A stretch of 64,000 bases of DNA from Pseudoxanthomonas jiangsuensis (GCF_010093185.1 NZ_PDWL01000014.1:1-64000); one strand, 5' to 3'; shown: positions 34,996 through 45,506, counted from the stretch's first letter. The notes: generated by a model from the sequence alone, not told the origin. Translations and numbers: made by a program.

Positions 34996-35001
34996 TAGCA
35001 T
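34996..35001 (+). promoter_or_regulatory. -10 box of the aroK-aroB operon, leaderless spacing
   Basis: TAGCAT ends seven bases before the aroK ATG, the context being TAGCATTCGGGCCATG. No Shine-Dalgarno sequence fits between, so transcription would start at or next to the A of the ATG. Confidence 0.45.
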
Positions 35002-35008
35002 TCGGGCC

Positions 35009-35551
35009 ATGAATCCCGCCCCCAACCTCGTGCTGGTCGGCCCGATGGGCGCCGGCAAGACCTCGATCGGACGCCGCGTGGCCGAACGCTTCGGCCTGGC
35101 CTTCGTCGACGCCGACCACTTCATCGAACAGCGCAGCGGCGCGACCATCGCCTCGATCTTCGAGCACGTCGGCGAGGCCGGCTTCCGCGAGCGCGAGCGT
35201 GGCGCCCTGGCAGAGCTGCTGGCCGGCGAGGGCCAGCTGCTGGCCACCGGCGGCGGCGCGGTGCTGGACGCCGGCAACCGCCGGCTGATGCGCGAGCGCG
35301 GCTTCGTGGTCTACCTGCGCGCCGGGCTCGAGTCGCAGCTGCGCCGGCTCGGCCGCGACCGCACCCGGCCGCTGCTGCAGCGCGAGGACCGCGAGCAGGT
35401 GCTGCGCGAGATGGCCGCGTTCCGCGAGCCGCTCTATTGCGAGGTCGCCGACCTGTCGATGGATACCGACGGCTGCACCGCGGCCGAGGCCGCGGTCCGC
35501 CTGGGCACCCAGCTGGCCGAGCGCTGGCAGCTGACGGGAGCGGCGGCATGA
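35009..35551 (+). CDS. aroK: shikimate kinase
   Basis: This enzyme phosphorylates shikimate at the 3-hydroxyl. The 180-residue protein has Walker [10 protein letters not shown] at 11-19, the shikimate-binding DADHFIE motif, RERE, the GGGAVLD loop and the RPLLQ lid region. It overlaps aroB by ATGA, the usual aroK-aroB pairing. A TAGCAT box sits immediately before the start. Confidence 0.97.
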   Translation: MNPAPNLVLVGPMGAGKTSIGRRVAERFGLAFVDADHFIEQRSGATIASIFEHVGEAGFRERERGALAELLAGEGQLLATGGGAVLDAGNRRLMRERGFVVYLRAGLESQLRRLGRDRTRPLLQREDREQVLREMAAFREPLYCEVADLSMDTDGCTAAEAAVRLGTQLAERWQLTGAAA

Positions 35552-36651
35552 GCGCCCTGCGCACGGTCGCGGTCGGCGGCGCGACGCCTTACCGGATCGA
35601 CATCGGCCCGGACCTGCTGGAGGACGGCGCGGCCCTGGCCGCCCACGCCCGCGGCCGCCACGTCCTGCTGCTCAGCGACAGCCACGTCGCCCCGCTGTAC
35701 GCGGCGCGGGTGGAGGCGGCCCTGCGCGCGGCGCGCCCGGAGCTGAAGATCGCCACCCACGTCATGCCGGCCGGCGAGGCGCACAAGACCCTGGCCAGCT
35801 TCGGTGAGGTGATCGAGTCGCTGGCGGCGCTGGGCGCGACCCGCGACGCCACCGTGTACGCGCTCGGCGGCGGCGTGGTCGGCGACCTGGCCGGCTTCGC
35901 CGCGGCCTGCTGGATGCGCGGCGTCGATTGCGTGCAGCTGCCGACCACCCTGCTGTCGATGGTCGACTCCTCGGTCGGCGGCAAGACCGCGGTCGACATC
36001 CCGCAGGGCAAGAACCTGGTCGGCGCGTTCCATCCGCCGCGCGCGGTGATAGCCGACACCGCGGCCCTGCGCACCCTGCCGGCGCGCGAGCTGCGCGCGG
36101 GCCTGGCCGAGGTGATCAAGTACGGGGCGATCCGCGACCCGCTGTTCTTCCAGTGGCTGGAAGCCGAGCGCGAGGCCCTGCTGGCCGGCGACGACCGCGC
36201 CCTGACCGAGGCGATCGCCCGCAGCTGCGAGCACAAGGCCGGGATCGTGGAGCGCGATCCGCTGGAGAAGGGCGAGCGCGCCCTGCTCAACCTGGGCCAT
36301 ACCTTCGGCCACGCGATCGAGGCCGAGCAGGGCTATTCGGGCGCCGGCCGCGACGCGCTGGTGCACGGCGAGGCGGTGGCGGTGGGCATGGTCCTGGCAG
36401 CGCGGCTGTCGGCGATGCTGGGGATGGCGCCGGAGGCCGACACCGAACGCCTGCGCGCGTTGCTGCTGGCCTACGGGCTGCCGGTGGACGTGCCCGCGGG
36501 ACTGGCGCCGCAGGCCTTGCTGGAACGCATGCGCCTGGACAAAAAGAACCTGGCCGGGCGCCTGCGCCTGGTCCTGTGGCGCGGCATCGGCAAGGCCGAG
36601 GTGGTCCCGGACGTGGACGAGGCCCGGGTGCTCGAGGTGCTGGCGGGCTGA
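35548..36651 (+). CDS. aroB: 3-dehydroquinate synthase
   Basis: This enzyme converts DAHP to 3-dehydroquinate, with NAD+ as catalytic cofactor and a divalent metal. The 367-residue protein has [33 protein letters not shown], the metal ligands in AEVIKYG and [11 protein letters not shown], and HGEAVAVGM. The start is fixed by the four-base overlap with aroK. It is followed by copy 2 of the composite repeat. Confidence 0.97.
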   Translation: MSALRTVAVGGATPYRIDIGPDLLEDGAALAAHARGRHVLLLSDSHVAPLYAARVEAALRAARPELKIATHVMPAGEAHKTLASFGEVIESLAALGATRDATVYALGGGVVGDLAGFAAACWMRGVDCVQLPTTLLSMVDSSVGGKTAVDIPQGKNLVGAFHPPRAVIADTAALRTLPARELRAGLAEVIKYGAIRDPLFFQWLEAEREALLAGDDRALTEAIARSCEHKAGIVERDPLEKGERALLNLGHTFGHAIEAEQGYSGAGRDALVHGEAVAVGMVLAARLSAMLGMAPEADTERLRALLLAYGLPVDVPAGLAPQALLERMRLDKKNLAGRLRLVLWRGIGKAEVVPDVDEARVLEVLAG

Positions 36652-36726
36652 GGCCTGCACTGGGCTTGGGGCAGGGCCACCGTGGCTGCAAAGGCGGGAT
36701 AAGCGCGCCGGCTTCGGGTCGGAGTG

Positions 36727-37130
36727 AAAAGCGCTGGCTTCGGCCGGGGCCGCCGTGCCTTGGGTCTGCGGTGCACCGCTCGGGCGGGCATCCTGCCCGC
36801 AACTCGCGGCCGTGGCACATCCCTGTGCCACTTGCCCCGCAGACCCAAGGCACGGCGGCCTCTGCGAACCTGGAGTTCACCGCTTCGGGTGCTTCCGCTC
36901 TTCCAGCTTCTGCTGCACCTTCCTCACCACCGTCGTCCCGGCGAACGCCGGGACCCCGTGTCTTTGCTTCCCTTGTAGGAGCCGGTCTTGCCGGCGACCG
37001 CCATGGTGGATGCGTCTGCGTGAAACCGGCTGCCATGGGTGCGTCCGCCTCCACGGTCGCCGGCAAGACCGGCTCCTACAGGGTGGAACAAGGCAAAGGC
37101 GCTGGGTCCCGGCGTTCGCCGGGACGACGG
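36727..37130. repeat. composite palindromic repeat, copy 2 (404 bp)
   Basis: The element lies between the convergent aroB and isochorismatase genes. It contains three layers of perfect inverted repeats. The first is a 24-bp stem (36748-36771 with 36837-36860) enclosing hairpins GCGGGCA-TCC-TGCCCGC and GTGGCACA-TCCC-TGTGCCAC. The second is a 27-bp outer pair (36930-36956 with 37104-37130). The third is a 27-bp inner pair (36974-37000 with 37054-37080) starting TGTAGGAGCCGG. It has no transposase frame. The bases to the isochorismatase stop, 37131-37238, hold nothing recognisable. Confidence 0.92.
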
Positions 37131-37238
37131 CCATAGGAGTCCCGAACCCACCGTGCGCAGGAGACGTAGCGGACCGGTTGTGTTGGGGCGCGCCACTCAG
37201 GGCCTGCCAGGAGGCCATCGGCTACGCTCAAGGAGCGT

Positions 37239-37871
37239 TCATGCCTTCGATTCGCCCCGCGCCTGCCGCGCGCGCAGGCTGGAGAGGAGGACGTTGTCCG
37301 GCTCCAGCGCGGTGTCGCCCTCGAGCGCGTCGATCCACCCTGCGGCACCGGTCACCGCGGCGAAGTTGCTGTGCAGGACCACGCCGATGACCCGGTGGAT
37401 CTCCTCGGCGCTGGCCTGGCCGGCGGCGTTGGCGTAGGGCAGCGAGCCGGCGGCGTCGGCCAGGAACTCCACCTTCAGCCCGGCCTGGCGCGCGTCCAGC
37501 GCCGTGGAGACATCGCAGTTGTGGCTCATGTAGCCGGCGATGGCCAGGGTGTCGATGCCCTGCTCCGCCAGCCAGGCGCGCAGGCCGGTGCCGGCGAAGG
37601 CGCTGGCCTGGCGCTTTTCCAGCGAAAGCGCGTGCGGGCGCGCGGCGACCTGCGGATGCAGGGCGGCGCCGTGGCTGCCGGCGGCGAACACCGGCGCGCC
37701 TTCCGGGCCCAGGTGCCGGACCACGACCACCGGCACCCCGGCGGCCTGGGCGGCGTCCATCGCCTGGAGGATGCGCGGCAGCGACTCCGCCACCGGCGGA
37801 TGCTCGATCGGCAGCTTGCCGTCGAAATACTCGTTCTGGACGTCGATCACCAGCAGGGCGCGGCGGGGCAT
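37239..37871 (-). CDS. isochorismatase-fold cysteine hydrolase
   Basis: Members of this fold hydrolyse amides or isochorismate; the substrate here is unknown. The 210-residue protein has the catalytic triad D10 (LLVIDVQNEY), K86 (SLEKRQASAF) and C119 (GYMSHNCD). The start follows directly upstream of the first beta-strand. It is divergent from a GlxA-type regulator, which probably controls it. The C-terminal 20 residues beyond the fold are charged and unremarkable. Confidence 0.9.
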   Translation of the reverse strand: MPRRALLVIDVQNEYFDGKLPIEHPPVAESLPRILQAMDAAQAAGVPVVVVRHLGPEGAPVFAAGSHGAALHPQVAARPHALSLEKRQASAFAGTGLRAWLAEQGIDTLAIAGYMSHNCDVSTALDARQAGLKVEFLADAAGSLPYANAAGQASAEEIHRVIGVVLHSNFAAVTGAAGWIDALEGDTALEPDNVLLSSLRARQARGESKA

Positions 37872-37903
37872 GGCAGTTCTCCGTGGAAGGTGCAGGGATT
37901 GTT

Positions 37904-37955
37904 GGCGGCCACGGCCGCCGCCACGAGTGGCCCGAAGGACAACAACCGCTAGAAT
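37904..37955. promoter_or_regulatory. divergent control region with operator-like palindrome and -10 box
   Basis: GGCGGCC-AC-GGCCGCC (37904-37919) is a perfect 7+2+7 inverted repeat between the isochorismatase and GlxA-type genes. TAGAAT (37950-37955) ends six bases before the regulator ATG, another leaderless-type spacing. The palindrome is a candidate site for autoregulation and control of the neighbour. Confidence 0.4.
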
Positions 37956-37961
37956 CGGGCC

Positions 37962-38909
37962 ATGAACCTCGAACGCATCGCCGTGGTCGCCTTCGACGGC
38001 ATCAGCCCGTTCCACCTGTCGGTGCCCTGCGCGGTGTTCGACGGGCCGGCGGCGCGCCGGGAGCGCCTGTTCGAGGTGGCGGTCTGCGCCCCCGTGCCCG
38101 GTCCGCTGCGCAGCGATGCCGGCTTCGGCCTGCACGTCGACCGCGGCCTGGAGGCGCTGGAAACGGCCGGCATCGTGGTCGTGCCGTCCTGGCACGAGGA
38201 AGACCCGGTGCCCGCGGACCTGTGCGCGGCCCTGCGCCGGGCCCACGGCCGCGGCGCGCGGATCGTGGGCCTGTGCCTGGGCAGCTTCGTCCTGGCCGAG
38301 GCCGGCCTGCTCGACGGCCGCCCGGCCACCACCCACTGGGCGGCGATGGAAGCCTTCGCCCGGCGCTACCCGGACGTGGCCTTGCGCCAAGACGTGCTCT
38401 ACGTGGACGACGGCGACGTGCTGACCTCGGCCGGGACCGCCGCCGGGATCGACTGCTGCCTGCACGTGGTCCGGCAAGGACACGGCGCGGCGGTGGCCAA
38501 CCGCATCGCCCGCAGCCTGGTGGTGGCGCCGCACCGCCGCGGCGGCCAGGCCCAGTACGTGGAGCAGCCGCTGCCGGCCGATGCCGGCGATGCGCGCCTG
38601 GGCGAGGTCCTGGCCTGGGCGCTGGCGCGGCTGGACCGGCCCCTGGACCTGGACGCGCTGGCCGCGCGCGCGCTGATGAGCCGGCGCACCTTCACCCGCC
38701 GCTTTCGCGACGCCACGGGTTCCAGCCCGGCGCAATGGCTGGCGCACCAGCGCCTGGTGCGCGCGCAAAGGCTGCTGGAGGAAGGCGACGCGCCGCTGGA
38801 GCAGATCGCCGCCCGCGCCGGGTTCGGGACCGCGGTGTCGCTGCGCCAGCGCTTCCAGGCCGCGCTCGGGCTGTCGCCCTCGGCCTACCGGCGCAGCTTC
38901 CGCGGCTGA
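37962..38909 (+). CDS. GlxA/FtrA-type transcription regulator (DJ-1/PfpI plus AraC domain)
   Basis: The 315-residue protein has an N-terminal DJ-1/PfpI-like sensing domain (about 1-190), with the nucleophile-elbow cysteine in GLCLGSFVLAEAGLLDG and the ATTHW motif. A C-terminal AraC-type double helix-turn-helix (about 215-315: ALMSRRTFTRRFRDATGSSPAQWL, AGFGTAVSLRQRFQ) follows. It is divergent from the isochorismatase-fold hydrolase. The inducer is unknown. A TAGAAT box lies six bases before the ATG. Confidence 0.92.
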   Translation: MNLERIAVVAFDGISPFHLSVPCAVFDGPAARRERLFEVAVCAPVPGPLRSDAGFGLHVDRGLEALETAGIVVVPSWHEEDPVPADLCAALRRAHGRGARIVGLCLGSFVLAEAGLLDGRPATTHWAAMEAFARRYPDVALRQDVLYVDDGDVLTSAGTAAGIDCCLHVVRQGHGAAVANRIARSLVVAPHRRGGQAQYVEQPLPADAGDARLGEVLAWALARLDRPLDLDALAARALMSRRTFTRRFRDATGSSPAQWLAHQRLVRAQRLLEEGDAPLEQIAARAGFGTAVSLRQRFQAALGLSPSAYRRSFRG

Positions 38910-38939
38910 GCGCCGCGGCCGGCCGCTACGACAGCCCGG

Positions 38940-38945
38940 TACAAT
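38940..38945 (+). promoter_or_regulatory. -10 box of the WGR-domain gene, leaderless spacing
   Basis: TACAAT ends eight bases before the ATG with no Shine-Dalgarno sequence between. Confidence 0.45.
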
Positions 38946-38953
38946 CGCGCCCC

Positions 38954-39214
38954 ATGCGCATCTTCCTGCAGCAGCCGCCGGCCGCCGGCGAGCCCATCCG
39001 CTACCTGCAGCTGACCCTGCAGCCGGACCTGTTCGGCGGCTGGGAGCTGCTGCGCGAGAGCGGCCAGGTCGGCGGCAAGTCGCAGCTGCGGCGCGAGCAG
39101 TACCTGCTCCAGGCCGAGGCCGTCGCCGCTTTCGAGAAGGCCCGCGACGGCCAGCTCAAGCGTGGCTTCCAGGTGATGTTCGTCAGCGGCGCCGAGGCGC
39201 CGAAGCCGGCCTGA
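38954..39214 (+). CDS. WGR-domain protein
   Basis: This 86-residue protein consists of a single WGR domain: RYLQLTLQPDLFGGWELLRESGQVGGKSQLRR is typical, with the Trp-Glu replacing strict WGR. Such domains bind nucleic acids in PARPs and polymerases; stand-alone bacterial versions have no assigned role. The start follows a TACAAT box. It sits between the GlxA-type regulator and hemE on the same strand, with 39 bases to hemE. Confidence 0.82.
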   Translation: MRIFLQQPPAAGEPIRYLQLTLQPDLFGGWELLRESGQVGGKSQLRREQYLLQAEAVAAFEKARDGQLKRGFQVMFVSGAEAPKPA

Positions 39215-39253
39215 CCGCCGCGCGCTCCTTCTTCCTCCCGTTACAGGCTTCCC

Positions 39254-40327
39254 GTGTCCGAGACCCTCGCCAACGACCGCCTGCTGCGCGCCCTGCGCCG
39301 GCAGCCCGTGGACCGCACCCCCGTCTGGCTGATGCGCCAGGCCGGCCGCTACCTGCCCGAGTACCGCGCCAGCCGCGCCGCCGCCGGCAGCTTCCTGGCG
39401 ATGGCCAAGAACCCCGAGCTGGCCTGCGAGGTCACCCTGCAGCCCCTGCGCCGGTTTCCGCTGGACGCGGCAATCCTGTTCTCCGACATCCTCACCGTGC
39501 CCGACGCGATGGGCCTGGGCCTGTACTTCGCCGAGGGCGAGGGCCCGAAGTTCGAGCGCCCGGTGCGCGACGAGGCCGACGTGGCCCGGCTGGCGGTGCC
39601 GGACATGGAGACCGAGCTGCGCTACGTGATGGATGCGGTGCGCACGATCCGCCGCGAGCTGGGCGGCCAAGTGCCGCTGATCGGTTTCTCCGGCAGCCCC
39701 TGGACCCTGGCCTGCTACATGGTCGAGGGCGGCGGCAGCGACAACTACGGCCGGATCAAGGCAATGGCCTTCGACCGTCCCGAGCTGCTGCACCGCATGC
39801 TCGGCACGGTCACCGACGCGGTGATCGCCTACCTGGCCGCGCAGCGCGCCGCCGGCGCGCAGGCGCTGCAGGTGTTCGACACCTGGGGCGGGGTGCTGTC
39901 GCCGGCGCTGTACCGCGAGTTCTCGCTGCCCTATCTGCAGCGCATCGCCCGCGAACTGGACCGTGGCCAAGGCGATGCGCGCGCACCCTTGATCCTGTTC
40001 GGCAAGGGCAATGCGCCGTACCTGGAAGAGCTGGCCGCCAGCGGCACCGACGCGGTCGGGGTGGACTGGCTGGTCGGCCTGGGCGAGGCCGCGCGCCGCA
40101 CCGGCGGCAAGGTCGCTTTGCAGGGCAACCTCGACCCGGCCACCCTGTACGCCGGCCCGGAGAAGATCGCCGCCGAGGCCGCGCGGGTGCTGGACGACTA
40201 CGCCGCCGGCAACGGCGGCTCGCGCGAGGGCCACGTGTTCAACCTCGGCCACGGCATGTCGCCGGACATGAACCCCGAGCACGTCGCCGCGCTGGTCGAG
40301 GCGGTGCACCGGCACAGCGCGCGCTGA
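39254..40327 (+). CDS. hemE: uroporphyrinogen decarboxylase
   Basis: This enzyme decarboxylates the four acetate side chains of uroporphyrinogen III to give coproporphyrinogen III. The 357-residue protein opens with the family signature [16 protein letters not shown] and has [10 protein letters not shown] with the catalytic aspartate, [22 protein letters not shown] and the C-terminal [15 protein letters not shown]. The start is a GTG; an in-frame ATG is far downstream, so GTG is well supported by homology. Confidence 0.97.
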   Translation: MSETLANDRLLRALRRQPVDRTPVWLMRQAGRYLPEYRASRAAAGSFLAMAKNPELACEVTLQPLRRFPLDAAILFSDILTVPDAMGLGLYFAEGEGPKFERPVRDEADVARLAVPDMETELRYVMDAVRTIRRELGGQVPLIGFSGSPWTLACYMVEGGGSDNYGRIKAMAFDRPELLHRMLGTVTDAVIAYLAAQRAAGAQALQVFDTWGGVLSPALYREFSLPYLQRIARELDRGQGDARAPLILFGKGNAPYLEELAASGTDAVGVDWLVGLGEAARRTGGKVALQGNLDPATLYAGPEKIAAEAARVLDDYAAGNGGSREGHVFNLGHGMSPDMNPEHVAALVEAVHRHSAR

Positions 40328-40374
40328 CGCCGGCTTCCGCCCACGCGCAACGCCCCGATCCGAAGGAATCCGCG

Positions 40375-40875
40375 ATGGACCGCACCCCTGCCCGCGCCAT
40401 GTTCGCCGCCGCCCTGCTGGCGCTGGCGCCCGCGGCCGCCCTCGCCGCCGACGGCTTCGCCGGACGCTACGGCCATGACATGACCGCCGCGCCCGGCGAA
40501 GCGGTCTGGACGGTACGGGCGCAGGGCGAGGCCTGGCAGGTCGTGCGCGAGGGCGACGGCGAGACCGTGGCCGCGCACGAACTGTCGGCCAGCGGCCGCA
40601 CCCGCTTCTGGGAGCGGATGCAGTGGCCGGCCGCCACCGCGGCGCAGGCGCGCTGCCTGAGCTGGGGCGAGCGCCCGCCTTCCCTGGACGACCTGCTCGG
40701 CGAAGCGCCGGCCGGCAAGCCCGCGTCCACCACCGGTGACGACTACGGCGAGGGCGTGCTGTGCGTGGTCGATGGCACCGCCCGGGCGAAGATCGACTGG
40801 ATCGCCGACCACGCCAGCGACTGGTTCTACTACGACCCGTTCCTGGGCGTGACCGAAGTCGTCCGCCTGCCCTGA
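40375..40875 (+). CDS. secreted hypothetical protein
   Basis: The 166-residue protein has a clear signal peptide (MDRTPARAMFAAALLALAPAAALA) with cleavage near residue 25. The mature part is about 140 residues, acidic, with two cysteines (ARCLSWGE, VLCVVDG) that could form a disulfide. I do not recognise the family. It lies 47 bases after hemE on the same strand and is convergent with the next gene. Confidence 0.75.
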   Translation: MDRTPARAMFAAALLALAPAAALAADGFAGRYGHDMTAAPGEAVWTVRAQGEAWQVVREGDGETVAAHELSASGRTRFWERMQWPAATAAQARCLSWGERPPSLDDLLGEAPAGKPASTTGDDYGEGVLCVVDGTARAKIDWIADHASDWFYYDPFLGVTEVVRLP

Positions 40876-40912
40876 GGCGGCGTCGCGTCGCCGGCTCCCG
40901 TCCGGTTTCCGC

Positions 40913-41920
40913 TCAGCCCGTTCCCGACATGGGCACCCGTGGCCGGCCCACCGGCGGGCCCCGCAAAGGTTGGTCGAGGGCATCGGGTGCCCGGTATTCG
41001 ATCCGCAGTTCGCGCAGGGATTCGGGTACCTCCGGCTCGATCGCTTCCGGCGCCACGCAGCCCGGATACAGCGCGGCGCTGAGCTCGGCGGCCAGCGCCG
41101 CCGCACGCGCCGACTCCGTCTCGTCGACCAGCACCCGGTCGCGCAGGGCCACCGCCAGCACGGCGCCTCCCGCCGCGGTACGGCTGGCCAGCACCTCGTC
41201 CGCATCCGGCGGCGGCAACGCCGGCACCGGACGCGCCGGCAGCCAGCAGCCGCCGGTGCTGGCGATCCGCATCCGCGCCGCTACCTCCTGCATGAACACG
41301 CGCAACGCGCCCAGCAGGCTGTCCACGTCCTCGGCGGTCTTGCGCAGCTCGCCGGGCATGGCGCTGGCCCGCGCCTTGACCACGTACAGGTCGCGCGCGA
41401 ACAGCAGCATCGCCGAGCTGCGGTTGCCGCCGCGATAACGCATGCCCAGCTCCCAGGCCGGCAGCGTGCCGCCATCGATGGACAGGGACAGCGGCGCCAG
41501 CGCGCCCAGGTCCAGATTCTCGCCCCTCTGGCGTGCGCTGGCCGCGATGCCTTCGCGTTCGCTGATGGCCAACGCCGCCAGCGCCTGCTCGCCGCGCACC
41601 GGCAGTGGGTAGAAGAACAGGTCGAGCCAGCGCTGCCGGCGGCGGTCGGCGTAGCGCACCGAGACGCCCGCCTCCTGTTGCCGGTAGCGCTCCTCGGACA
41701 CCGCGGTCCACGGTCCCACCTGCAGCGGATACAGGATCCGCGACTGGCTCAGCACGCCGCCGAGGAACGGCGCCGGTTCCACATCCGTGCCGGCATCGAT
41801 CACCGGAGGCACGGCTCCTACCTCCGGCGTCGCTTCCGCTGCCGCGGCCGGCATGGCCGCAACCGCCAAACACGCGAGGAGGCAGCGCACGCGGCACATC
41901 GTCGCCCGGCGCACGCTCAT
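40913..41920 (-). CDS. secreted hypothetical protein coupled to the hybrid sensor kinase
   Basis: The 335-residue protein has a signal peptide ([18 protein letters not shown]). Its mature domain contains [20 protein letters not shown] and [17 protein letters not shown], with no family I recognise. Its ATG overlaps the stop of the hybrid kinase upstream (ATGA), so the two are translated together. A periplasmic accessory or output protein of the kinase is plausible but unproven. Confidence 0.75.
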   Translation of the reverse strand: MSVRRATMCRVRCLLACLAVAAMPAAAAEATPEVGAVPPVIDAGTDVEPAPFLGGVLSQSRILYPLQVGPWTAVSEERYRQQEAGVSVRYADRRRQRWLDLFFYPLPVRGEQALAALAISEREGIAASARQRGENLDLGALAPLSLSIDGGTLPAWELGMRYRGGNRSSAMLLFARDLYVVKARASAMPGELRKTAEDVDSLLGALRVFMQEVAARMRIASTGGCWLPARPVPALPPPDADEVLASRTAAGGAVLAVALRDRVLVDETESARAAALAAELSAALYPGCVAPEAIEPEVPESLRELRIEYRAPDALDQPLRGPPVGRPRVPMSGTG

Positions 41921-44900
41921 TCGGTCACCGGTTCGGGCAGCACCGAGGCGATCGCCGCGGCCAGCATCGCGCCGGTGACCGGCTTGCGCAGGAAGCCGTC
42001 GAAACCGGCCGCGCGCGCCTGCTGCTCGGCGTCGGCATCGGCGCGCGCGGTCACCGCCAGCAGGGGCGGGTCGAAGCCCTGCAGGCGCAGCTGCCGGGCC
42101 AGGGCCAGGCCGTCCATGCCGGGCAGGTCGAGGTCGAGCAGGGCCAGGTCGAAGTGCGCCACGGCCACGTCGCCGAGCGCGGCCAGGCCGTGCGGGGCAT
42201 GGGCGACGCGATGGCCCTGGGCGCGCAGCAGGCTGGCGATGACCTCGGCCACGGTCGGGTCGTCCTCGACCAGCAGCAGGTCCAGGTGGCGCGCGCCCGG
42301 GGCCGCGTCGCGCGGCGGGACGGCGGCCACCGCGGCGGCCGGCGCCAGCGGCAGCTCCACCCGGAACGCGGTGCCGCGGCCGGGCAGGCTGTCGACCTCG
42401 ACGTGGCCGCCCATCGCCACCGCCAGCTCCTGGCAGATCGCCAGGCCCAGGCCGCTGCCGCCGTAGCGGGCGGTGGTGCGCGCGCCGTCGGCCTGTTCGA
42501 AGCGGCGGAACAGGCGCAGCTTCTGCTCCTCGTTCAGGCCCGGGCCGGTGTCGCGGACGATGAACACTCCCCCGCCCGCCGCGCCGGCGGCCGCGTCCAG
42601 GGCCACTTCGCCGCGGTCGGTGAACTTGACCGCGTTGCCGAGCAGGTTGAGCAGGATCTGGCGAATCCGCACCGGATCGCCGCGCAGGCCGTCGGGCGCG
42701 TCGGCCGCCACCCGCACGTGGAAGGCCAGGCCGCGCTGCTCGGCCACCGGCGCCATCAGCGCGGCGACCTCGCGCACCAGTGCGCGCAGCTCGAACGGCT
42801 GGTCGTCCAGCTCCAGCTTGCCGGCCTCGATCCGGGCCAGGTCCAGGGCGTCGTTGACCAGCCGCAGCAGGTGCTCGCCGGCACGGCGGATGGATTCGAT
42901 GTAGCTGCGCTGGCGCGGGTCCAGCGTCGTGTCCAGCAGCAGTTCGCTCATGCCCAGCACGCCGGTCATCGGCGTGCGCACCTCGTGGCCGAGGGTGGCC
43001 AGGAAGCGGCTCTTGGCCAGCGAGGCCTGCTCGGCCAGCTCGCGCTTGTGCATGGCCAGCTGCCACTGGCTGCGGCGGCGCAGGCGCCGGCGGTAGGCCC
43101 AGGCGCCGGCGCCCAGCAGCAGCAGGCCGAGCGCGGCGAACGCGGCCAGCCCCCAGCCGCTGCGCCACCACGGCGGCGGCACCCGGAACGCCAGCTCGCG
43201 CACCTGGCTCCAACCTTCGCCGGATGCGGCGGCCTGCAGCTGCAGCCGGTAGTCGCCCGGCGGCAGCTGGGAGAACACCCGTTCGCCGTCGTGGGAGAAG
43301 GTCCAGTCCGGATCGAACCCCAGCAGGCGGCTGCGGTAGCGGTTGGAACCGGGGTCGTCGAACGCCAGCAGACGGGTCACCACCTGCAGGTCGTGGTCGT
43401 CGGGCCCGAGTTCGAAGGCGCCTTCGGCCGGCAGCTCCACCCTCTGCTCGCCGCGGCGCACGCGCACCGCGTCGACCACCAGCCGCGGCACCGGCCGCAC
43501 CGGGTCGGGCAGGCGGGTATCGAGCAGCAACACCGCGCCGTCGCCGGTGCTGGCCACCAGCACGCCGCCGGCGTCCAGCGCCAGCGCGCGGGCGACGAAT
43601 TCCTGGCTGGGCAGGCCTTCGCGCACGTCGAAGGCGCGCACCCGCGGCGGCCCCTGGCCGTCGCCCGGATCGACCCGGTACAGGCCGCGGCGGGTGGCCA
43701 GCCAGGCCCGGTGCTGCGGATCGACCACCAGGCCGGTGCCCTCGGTCGCCGGGATGCCGTCGGCCGTGCCCAGGTGCGCGCGCCGGACCCAGGCCCCGTC
43801 CCGCTCCTCCCACAGCTCCATGCCCGCCAGCCACTGCAGCCACAGCCGCCGCGGACCGTCGAACGCGAACGACTGGATCGGCGCGCCGGCCGCGCGCATG
43901 CCGGGCAAGGGCACGAAGGCACGGGTGACCGGATCCCAGCGCAGCAGCCATTCGCCCTCGGCCAGCCAGGGCGCGCCGTCCGGACCGATCCGCAGGGTCG
44001 AGAAATCGGCCGAGGCCAGGCCGGGCACTTCGCCCGGCAGCAGGGTCTCCAGCACCTTGCCGCTGGCCAGGTCGCGGCGCTGCAGGCCGGCGCCGCCGAA
44101 CGCCACCCACAGCGAACCGTCGGGCGACTCGAGCAGCCAGTCGAGGGTGCCGTTGTCCAGGATCCGGTCCTCGCCGGCGTTGCGTGCCCAGCGGTGCTCG
44201 CGGCCGTCGGGATCGACCCGCAGCAGGGCGCTGGGATGAGCCAGCCACAGCTGGCCGCGGCTGTCCTCCAGGACCGCGCGCACGCGGCTGCCGGCGACCG
44301 CCGCGCTCGCCGCCTCGTGCACGGTCACCGCGCCGGTGGCGCTGTCCAGGTGTTCGACCGTGCCGGAACTGCCGCCCAGCCACACGCCTCCGCGGCGGGC
44401 CGGGGCGACGCCGCGGTACAGGCCGCCGGCCAGGCCCTGAGCCTCGCCCAGCACCGCGGTCCGCCGCCAGTCCGGGCGCAGGTAGCCCAGGCCGCGCGTC
44501 GGCAGGCCGACCCAGAGCCCGCCGTCGTCCTGGCGCAGCAGGGCCTGGACCACGTTGCTGACGCCCAGGGCCTTGGATTCGTGCAGTACCTGCACCGGCT
44601 CACCGCTTTCGGGCGCATGCCACAGGCCGCTGCGGGTGGCGATCCAGTAGCCGCCCTCGCCGTCCACGCTCATCGCGGTGACCATCTGGTTGGCAGCGAA
44701 GCCGCCGCCCCAGGACGGGGCGTCCCAGCGGCCGTCGTCGCGCAGGCGGAACAGTCCGCGCGCACTGCCGATCCAGGTCGCATCGCCGTCGCGCCAGAGC
44801 ATCGCCACCGCCGCCCAGGGATGCCCGCCCGGCAACGGCAGGCGCTGGACCCGGCCGCCGCCGCCGGTGCAGTGGACCAGCCCCTGGACGGTGGCCACCA

Positions 44901-45468
44901 GCACCCCGCCATGCTCGTCCAGGGACAGGGCGAAGATCGCCTTGTCCAGCACCGCATCCACTTCCGGATCGCGCGCGCGCAGGCGCTCGACCCGGTCCTG
45001 GGCGTCGACCCGGTACAGGCCGCCGCCATAGGTGCCCAGCCAGACCTCCTCGCCGCGACCGGCGATGGCGAAAACCTCGTCGCTTTCCATCTGCGCGTGG
45101 TCGGCCTTGCGGAAGTGGCGGAAACCGCGCCGGCCGGCGTCCATCACGCTGACGCCGCCGCCCTCGGCCGCGGCCCAGACCCGGTTGCGGTGGTCCACGT
45201 ACAGCGCCTGCAGCACGTTGCCGGCCAGCGAGGCCGGATCGGCCGGATCGTGGCGCCAGACCCGGAAGCCGGTGCCGTCGTAGCGCGCCAGGCCGTCCCA
45301 GGTGGCGGCCCACAGGTAGCCGTCGCGGTCGCGCGCGACCGCCGGCACGGTCGTCGCCGGCAGGCCTTCGCCCGGCCCGAGCAGGCGGAAGCGCGGCAGC
45401 TCCGGCACCGCCGCACGGGCCATGCCGGCCACCAGCAGGGCCAACCCCAGGCACAGCCACCGCCGCAT
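41917..45468 (-). CDS. hybrid sensor histidine kinase with two-component propeller sensor
   Basis: The 1183-residue protein has a signal peptide and a periplasmic double beta-propeller built of about a dozen 'LWxGT..G(L)' repeats (residues 25-660). A Y_Y_Y domain ends in [11 protein letters not shown], and a membrane helix lies near 770-795. HisKA has its phospho-histidine at about 828 (GHEVRTPM), and HATPase has [19 protein letters not shown] and [11 protein letters not shown]-terminal receiver has its aspartate near 1112 ([11 protein letters not shown]). Such one-piece sensors often respond to polysaccharide fragments, but no DNA-binding domain is present. The ligand is unknown. Confidence 0.92.
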   Translation of the reverse strand: MRRWLCLGLALLVAGMARAAVPELPRFRLLGPGEGLPATTVPAVARDRDGYLWAATWDGLARYDGTGFRVWRHDPADPASLAGNVLQALYVDHRNRVWAAAEGGGVSVMDAGRRGFRHFRKADHAQMESDEVFAIAGRGEEVWLGTYGGGLYRVDAQDRVERLRARDPEVDAVLDKAIFALSLDEHGGVLVATVQGLVHCTGGGGRVQRLPLPGGHPWAAVAMLWRDGDATWIGSARGLFRLRDDGRWDAPSWGGGFAANQMVTAMSVDGEGGYWIATRSGLWHAPESGEPVQVLHESKALGVSNVVQALLRQDDGGLWVGLPTRGLGYLRPDWRRTAVLGEAQGLAGGLYRGVAPARRGGVWLGGSSGTVEHLDSATGAVTVHEAASAAVAGSRVRAVLEDSRGQLWLAHPSALLRVDPDGREHRWARNAGEDRILDNGTLDWLLESPDGSLWVAFGGAGLQRRDLASGKVLETLLPGEVPGLASADFSTLRIGPDGAPWLAEGEWLLRWDPVTRAFVPLPGMRAAGAPIQSFAFDGPRRLWLQWLAGMELWEERDGAWVRRAHLGTADGIPATEGTGLVVDPQHRAWLATRRGLYRVDPGDGQGPPRVRAFDVREGLPSQEFVARALALDAGGVLVASTGDGAVLLLDTRLPDPVRPVPRLVVDAVRVRRGEQRVELPAEGAFELGPDDHDLQVVTRLLAFDDPGSNRYRSRLLGFDPDWTFSHDGERVFSQLPPGDYRLQLQAAASGEGWSQVRELAFRVPPPWWRSGWGLAAFAALGLLLLGAGAWAYRRRLRRRSQWQLAMHKRELAEQASLAKSRFLATLGHEVRTPMTGVLGMSELLLDTTLDPRQRSYIESIRRAGEHLLRLVNDALDLARIEAGKLELDDQPFELRALVREVAALMAPVAEQRGLAFHVRVAADAPDGLRGDPVRIRQILLNLLGNAVKFTDRGEVALDAAAGAAGGGVFIVRDTGPGLNEEQKLRLFRRFEQADGARTTARYGGSGLGLAICQELAVAMGGHVEVDSLPGRGTAFRVELPLAPAAAVAAVPPRDAAPGARHLDLLLVEDDPTVAEVIASLLRAQGHRVAHAPHGLAALGDVAVAHFDLALLDLDLPGMDGLALARQLRLQGFDPPLLAVTARADADAEQQARAAGFDGFLRKPVTGAMLAAAIASVLPEPVTE

Positions 45469-45506
45469 CGCGATCCCCGCTATCGATATTCCCCGCCGGA
45501 ATCGTC

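Noticed and set aside
36727-37130. Composite repeat as an insertion sequence or tRNA-like gene
   Set aside because: No transposase frame is present, there is no target-site duplication that I can see, and the cloverleaf lacks acceptor, T-loop and anticodon features.
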